Shown here one piece after another: positions 59,946-64,000 of a DNA stretch of 64,000 nt. The notes beneath the pieces are model-generated. The model worked only from the letters and a program-made list of their open reading frames with translations. It searched no databases and was not told where the DNA came from. A program made the position numbers and the translations under genes. The DNA lies in assembly GCA_019119575.1 (NCBI GenBank), contig DWWT01000008.1, positions 62,001 to 126,000 of the forward strand, given 5' to 3'. Origin of the DNA: Candidatus Enterocloster excrementipullorum. GTDB lineage: Bacteria; Bacillota; Clostridia; Lachnospirales; Lachnospiraceae. Every line of letters starts with the position of its first letter. Position 1 is the stretch's first letter.

Positions 59946-60414
59946 TTAGAGTGTGTTTGAAAATTGCTTTCTGTCAGATGTGCACTCCATTTTGTGAGAC
60001 ACCGAAGGCCCCGCCAAAACAATTACCAACATTCTCCGGAGGCGATAAACATGGAACAGGCAAATCACAATCATTTACCCGACAATCCTTCTGCGGAAAG
60101 CCGTCCCTACAGCCACACCCACACGGAGACCAAGGCTGTCTTAAACCGCCTGTCCAGGGCCATCGGCCACCTGGAATCCGTAAAGCGCATGGTAGAAAAT
60201 GGGCAGGACTGCGCGGATGTTCTGATTCAGCTGGCCGCCGTGCGCTCCGCCCTGACCAGTACGGGAAAAATCATTCTCAAAGACCACATCGAACACTGCA
60301 TCGTGGACGCGGTTCAGAACGGCGACCAGGAGCCCATGGAGCAGCTGAAGAAGGCGATTGAGCAGTTTATTAAATGAGGCGGTACGCGAAAAGGAATTTT
60401 CAAACACGCTCTAA
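59946..60414. mobile_element. Element with 20-nt terminal inverted repeats enclosing a CsoR-type gene
   Basis: The left end 59946-59965 (TTAGAGTGTGTTTGAAAATT) and right end 60395-60414 are inverted repeats with 19 of 20 matches. They belong to the same family as the 61-nt element at 30961-31021. The whole is 469 bp and contains just the CsoR-family gene. The right end includes the stop codon (TAG) of the neighbouring PTS gene. No transposase is present, so this could be a MITE-like cassette or two independent repeat copies. Confidence 0.55.
60051..60377 (+). CDS. CsoR/RcnR-family metal-sensing repressor
   Basis: A 108-residue all-helical repressor. The CsoR ligand pattern is C54, H79, C83 with spacings 25 and 4 as in CsoR; H82 adds a further possible ligand. 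A histidine-rich N-terminus (NHNH near 6-8 and SHTH at 21-24) resembles RcnR/InrS-type nickel sensors, so copper, nickel or cobalt are all possible. ATG at 60051 follows CCGGAGGCGATAAAC. It lies 189 nt from the importer operon and could regulate it. Confidence 0.88.
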   Translation: MEQANHNHLPDNPSAESRPYSHTHTETKAVLNRLSRAIGHLESVKRMVENGQDCADVLIQLAAVRSALTSTGKIILKDHIEHCIVDAVQNGDQEPMEQLKKAIEQFIK

Positions 60415-62069
60415 GCCAGCACCCCCGCCCCATGAAGCACAATTCCCACGGCCATAGTCAGCCCGACCAGCCGGTACATTCCCCACTTCTTTTTTCGAAG
60501 CAGATAAAAAAGCATCGCCGTATAGAAAACGGGCAGGGCGCCTGGAAAGAGGGTATCCAGAAAGTCCTGGAGAGAAAACAGTTCTTTTCCCTGACCGGAC
60601 AGGCTCACTGAGGCGCGGATGTCCACACTGGAGACCGCAAGGCTCGCAATCACCGCGCAGCCCACCCTCCGGGCAGCCAGGGACAATGGAGCCAAATACC
60701 CCTGCATCCTTCCTGCCAGTGAATTGCCCAGCCGAAATCCCAGAGCCTCGTTGGAAAGCTTTAATGCCAGCAGAAGGCTGTTGATTCCCAAAAGGAAAAT
60801 AACCGGGCCGGCCATACTCCCCTGCTCCGCTAAAGACGCACCCAGCGTAGAAAACACAGGAGCAATGCAGAACTGCACCAGAGAATCCCCTATGCCTGCA
60901 AGAGGCCCCATCATGGCCGTGCGGATATCCCGGGTGTCCCCGCCTGACAGCCCGCAGTTAAGAGAAGTCAGATGAAGGCTTGTGAGAATGGGCAGAAAAT
61001 TGGGGTTCACACTGCAGTAACTCATACTGTCCTTCAGCTCCCTCTTTAAGTCCTTCTCCGCCGGGAACAATCTGCGCAGCGCGGGAAACAGGACAAAGGA
61101 GTAGGAAAGCCCTTCATAATTTCCGTAATTATATCCATTCTGCAAAAAATACGCCCGCAAAGCTGTCCTCCGGGATATACGTTTCAGCTCCGTATCCGGG
61201 AGCGGCTGCACCCCCGTCGTTCTGTCGGTTTTTCCTCCGTTTTCCGTATTCTCAGCGACACCGGCCTTCGTATTTTCAAGTCCATTGGCTTTCGCGGAAA
61301 TATTTTCTTCGGCCTCTCCCGGATGCACATCTGCCCCTTCTTTTCTCTCATACAGAATCCACGCAAATGCCGCTGAAAACAGGGCAATTCCGATCACCGG
61401 TACATTCAGGTACGCGGCAGCTCCGTATCCGAGAATCACAAATGGGCCGGTATCCCACCCGCACATCACACTCAATATTACGGCAAATCCCACGGCAGGC
61501 AGCATTTTTCCCGCTGTGCCCAGGCCCCCGGTAAGCCATTCCGGTATAGCCGCAATCAGGTTGCCCAGGCCCTGGGCATGAAACGCAGAGGCAAAGCCGA
61601 TCACAAAGCCCGCTCCGGCAAACATGAGAATCGTTCCGTTTGCCAGAAGGCAGTACCGGCCGTACCGGCCCGCGTCCACGGCCCGTCTTGCCTTCTCTGG
61701 AAACCCTGTGGAAATGGTGTAAATTCCCGTAATCAAAAACTGTACCAGAATCGCAAATGGAAACGAGTAGGCAAGGGCCGCCTCCGCGTCAATCCCCTGC
61801 CCCTTCATGGTAATGGCCAGCACAGCGCCCACAATTCCCGGTCCCACGGGATTGGGAGGAACCGAGCCGCCCGATGACACGCCGAACCCCAAAAATGCCA
61901 GCTCTCCCACCGCTCCCATGGCCAGGCCGGTCTGCACATCGCCGAGAATCACTCCCACTCCGGCAGCCATCACCAGACATCGGGTCAGATAGGTTCCTGT
62001 GAGCATTCCCGTGATGCAGAAGGCGGTCCAAAGCCCCACCAGCACGCACTGCCACAGATGTATTTCCAT
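60411..62069 (-). CDS. PTS mannose-family IIC-IID fusion protein
   Basis: A 552-residue membrane protein. Residues about 1-250 are a sorbose/mannose-family IIC unit (GVGVILGDVQTGLAMGA, PPNPVGPGIVGAV); a hydrophilic linker of about 50 residues rich in E, K, N and G precedes a IID unit (LQNGYNYGNYEG, MMGPLAGIGDSLVQ). Such subunits are usually separate proteins. No IIA or IIB gene is in the window. It is next to nagA, so an N-acetylhexosamine is a plausible substrate. Stop codon TAG lies inside the inverted-repeat end. Confidence 0.85.
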   Translation of the reverse strand: MEIHLWQCVLVGLWTAFCITGMLTGTYLTRCLVMAAGVGVILGDVQTGLAMGAVGELAFLGFGVSSGGSVPPNPVGPGIVGAVLAITMKGQGIDAEAALAYSFPFAILVQFLITGIYTISTGFPEKARRAVDAGRYGRYCLLANGTILMFAGAGFVIGFASAFHAQGLGNLIAAIPEWLTGGLGTAGKMLPAVGFAVILSVMCGWDTGPFVILGYGAAAYLNVPVIGIALFSAAFAWILYERKEGADVHPGEAEENISAKANGLENTKAGVAENTENGGKTDRTTGVQPLPDTELKRISRRTALRAYFLQNGYNYGNYEGLSYSFVLFPALRRLFPAEKDLKRELKDSMSYCSVNPNFLPILTSLHLTSLNCGLSGGDTRDIRTAMMGPLAGIGDSLVQFCIAPVFSTLGASLAEQGSMAGPVIFLLGINSLLLALKLSNEALGFRLGNSLAGRMQGYLAPLSLAARRVGCAVIASLAVSSVDIRASVSLSGQGKELFSLQDFLDTLFPGALPVFYTAMLFYLLRKKKWGMYRLVGLTMAVGIVLHGAGVLA

Positions 62070-62127
62070 GCGGTCAACCTCCAAACGTATGTGTTAGAAA
62101 CAGCGTCCCCTTTGCCTCTGCCGTCTG

Positions 62128-63294
62128 TCAGTCTCTCTGATACACCTTCCGGCCGCCCACATACGTGGCTGCAATCCGATTTTTCTCATCCAGCAGGACA
62201 AAATCCGCCCGGTATCCCTCCCGGATAAATCCCCGGCGGTGATCCTCGCCGATCAGCCGGGCCGGGTTTTCCGTGAGCAGCGGAAGGATTTCCTCCGGGC
62301 TTTTCCCGGTGAATTCCATCAGTTTGAGAAAGGCCCGGCCTGTGGTCAGGGTGCTCCCCGCCCGGCCGCCCCCGTCTGCCAGCTGGGCATCCCCGTCCTT
62401 TACCACCACATCGTTGACCCCCAGCTTATAATTGCCGTCGGGAAGCCCAGCCGCCATGATGGAATCGGTAATGGCGGCCACCTTGTCAAGCCCCTTTGTC
62501 TTTAAAATCAGGCGCACCGTTGCCGGGTGCAGATGGCGGCCGTCGCAGATCACTTCGCAGCACACCCGGTCGTCCTCCAGCACTGCCCCCCAGATGGCGG
62601 GAAAATGCTGATGGAGCATTTTCATGGCATTTCCCGTGTGAGTGGCCCCCCGGGCGCCCTTCTCAATGGCAGCCATAGCCGTGTCATAGTCTGCCCCCGA
62701 ATGTCCGATGGCGACCTGAATTCCCATTTCCTTAAAAGAGGGAATGCTCTCCAGCACGCCCTCCACCTCAGGGGAGACAGTGATATAGCGGATGTCGCCG
62801 CCGGCCGCTTCCTGGTATGCGCGGATCAGATCCGCATTTCCCTTCTGAAGCAGATGCTCCGGCATAGCGCCCTTGTAATCCGAGGCCAGAAACGGCCCTT
62901 CCAGATGGATTCCCATCATAATGGCCCCCTGGTGCGCCTCCGTCTCCCAGGATTTCCAGGTGCTGTACGCGCGAATGCAGGCCATGGTCTGCTCCCGCGT
63001 ATCCGTCAGCACGGAGCCCAGCCAGCCCGTGGTTCCTTGAGAAGCCATAAAACGGCAGATCGTTTCATACCCTTCTGGGTCCGCGCTGTTTACGTCCACC
63101 CCGGCGGCCCCATGGGTATGGATGTCCAGAAAGCCGGGTGCCAGGCGAAGCCCCTTTAGATCAATCCGTTCTGCCCGTGGATCCGCAATCCACTCTCCTA
63201 TACGGGTAATCTCCCCGTCCTCCACGAGGACGGAAAGAGGCGAAAACCGGTGGTTCGCATATACAAGCCCATTATAAAAAATTTTTTTGCTCAT
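62128..63294 (-). CDS. nagA: N-acetylglucosamine-6-phosphate deacetylase
   Basis: A 388-residue amidohydrolase giving glucosamine-6-phosphate and acetate. DIHTHGAAGVD (H59, H61), HLEGPF with the metal-binding Glu and AITDSIMAAG with the catalytic Asp are intact. It lies 58 nt before the PTS gene, consistent with import and deacetylation of a phosphorylated acetylhexosamine. Substrate could also be GalNAc-6-phosphate. Confidence 0.94.
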   Translation of the reverse strand: MSKKIFYNGLVYANHRFSPLSVLVEDGEITRIGEWIADPRAERIDLKGLRLAPGFLDIHTHGAAGVDVNSADPEGYETICRFMASQGTTGWLGSVLTDTREQTMACIRAYSTWKSWETEAHQGAIMMGIHLEGPFLASDYKGAMPEHLLQKGNADLIRAYQEAAGGDIRYITVSPEVEGVLESIPSFKEMGIQVAIGHSGADYDTAMAAIEKGARGATHTGNAMKMLHQHFPAIWGAVLEDDRVCCEVICDGRHLHPATVRLILKTKGLDKVAAITDSIMAAGLPDGNYKLGVNDVVVKDGDAQLADGGGRAGSTLTTGRAFLKLMEFTGKSPEEILPLLTENPARLIGEDHRRGFIREGYRADFVLLDEKNRIAATYVGGRKVYQRD

Positions 63295-63381
63295 AGCCGC
63301 ATCTCCTCACTAAAACTGCTTGTGTCCGGCGAATGGGTGTACCGCCAGACGATGAATATCTGGCGGCGCATCCGGCTCCCC

Positions 63382-64000
63382 TTACCGCACGTAAGCGTCC
63401 GGGTGGGCGCAGCCGTTGGTTCCGTCGTATACCTGATCCTTCATCATCAGATGCACAGCCCCCAGCTTAAAGGTCTGGGGCAGGGCCAGAATCCTGGGGT
63501 TGGGGCCCACATATTTCTTCATGGCATCCTGAAGGGCCTCCTCGATGGTGGCCCGGGTTTTCAGTCCCATGCCTCTGGCGTAGCCGGGCTCCTGAGCGCC
63601 GCAGATGTAAATCGCCGATGTATTCATCTCCGCAATCTGGCCGCAGCTCATCATGGAGAAGCCATGGAAAGGATGGAAGGCATTTCCAAAACGGTACTTG
63701 CGGATGTATTCCTCATTGGTAGCGAAAAGCTCGCCGTACCGGTCCATATCCGTGAGAACGTTCATGTGGTCATGCTGGAACATCTCGTAGCACTCCCGCA
63801 GATAGGGCCACAGCTCATCGTGGAAATATCCGTTGCAGATGGAGGCGCAGATCATCACACAGTTGTCCTTCATCACCCGTTTGTGACGGATCACCTGGGC
63901 GGACAGGGCCTGCATCATCATGATGGGGTTGGTTCCCATGCCGTCGCCGTAGTGGAAGAACTGGGGCATGCCGAATACCATCACATCGTATTTCTCCTCA
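63382..64000 (-). CDS. LarA-like (lactate racemase/DUF2088) enzyme, C-terminal part
   Basis: At least 205 residues of the C-terminal domain; the N-terminus lies beyond the right edge. The segment GMPQFFHYGDGMGTNPIMMMQAL and following helices match LarA, the nickel-pincer-nucleotide-dependent lactate racemase family, many members of which act on other 2-hydroxyacids. Cofactor-binding N-terminal residues cannot be seen here. Downstream, nagA and the PTS gene follow in the same direction, so a sugar-acid substrate is possible. Confidence 0.75.
   Translation of the reverse strand, partial: EEKYDVMVFGMPQFFHYGDGMGTNPIMMMQALSAQVIRHKRVMKDNCVMICASICNGYFHDELWPYLRECYEMFQHDHMNVLTDMDRYGELFATNEEYIRKYRFGNAFHPFHGFSMMSCGQIAEMNTSAIYICGAQEPGYARGMGLKTRATIEEALQDAMKKYVGPNPRILALPQTFKLGAVHLMMKDQVYDGTNGCAHPDAYVR

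Noticed and set aside
1..64000. CRISPR array, tRNA, rRNA and prophage
   Set aside because: No regularly spaced repeats, cloverleaf-like sequences, rRNA, integrase or phage genes were seen on either strand.

Overview
The window reads as chromosomal DNA of a strictly anaerobic, low-oxygen gut-type member of the Bacillota, most likely a Lachnospiraceae (Clostridium cluster XIVa) genome. This rests on gene order and family content: min/mre/rodA/mgsA, ylxM-ffh-rpsP-khpA-rimM and rnc-smc-ftsY are arranged as in Clostridia, DUF4321 and C_GCAxxG_C_C proteins are present, and base composition is mid-50s % GC by eye. No rRNA, tRNA, CRISPR array or transposase was seen.

Region 1 (1-32.4 kb) is almost entirely minus-strand housekeeping DNA. 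It holds a partial yggS, an HlyD-like envelope protein, a small P-loop protein, and an envelope/division block running radC > mreC > mreD > PBP2 > minC > minD > minE > rodA > mgsA > D,D-carboxypeptidase. Next come a DUF4321 protein, a methionine gamma-lyase-like enzyme, miaA and mutL. The SRP/ribosome block (ylxM-ffh-rpsP-khpA-rimM) has a textbook promoter. It is followed by an unusual EF-Tu-domain-2/SseB protein, a second D,D-carboxypeptidase, a CLC channel, threonine ammonia-lyase, ftsY-smc-rnc, and plsX-acpP with its own promoter and terminator.

Region 2 (32.4-35.1 kb) is the most interesting part. A retron-type reverse transcriptase is preceded by about 190 nt of structured non-coding DNA bounded by an 11-bp inverted repeat (a1/a2-like). 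It is translationally coupled to a small C_GCAxxG_C_C redox protein. A divergent LysR gene and a perfect 17-bp palindrome lie upstream. I read this as a candidate retron with an unusual partner.

Region 3 (35.1-45 kb) holds a two-component system divergent from a lantibiotic/antimicrobial-peptide-type ABC exporter, a DUF3990-type toxin with a partner gene, pyridoxal kinase (with three 14-nt-phased repeats upstream), ribosomal protein L25, and a glycogen debranching enzyme.

Region 4 (45-53 kb) is a sugar regulon: binding protein, two permeases, class II aldolase and SIS-domain protein, a LacI repressor, and a fucose-isomerase-family enzyme. Three copies of one LacI-type operator tie the three transcription units together.

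Region 5 (53-64 kb) is a seven-gene operon of two paralogous methyltransferases and a complete nickel/peptide-type ABC importer, behind a long leader ending in an intrinsic terminator. Next come a CsoR-family metal sensor enclosed by 20-nt inverted repeats, a PTS IIC-IID fusion, nagA, and a partial LarA-like (nickel-pincer) enzyme at the right edge. Metal handling is a plausible common theme here, but that is inference.
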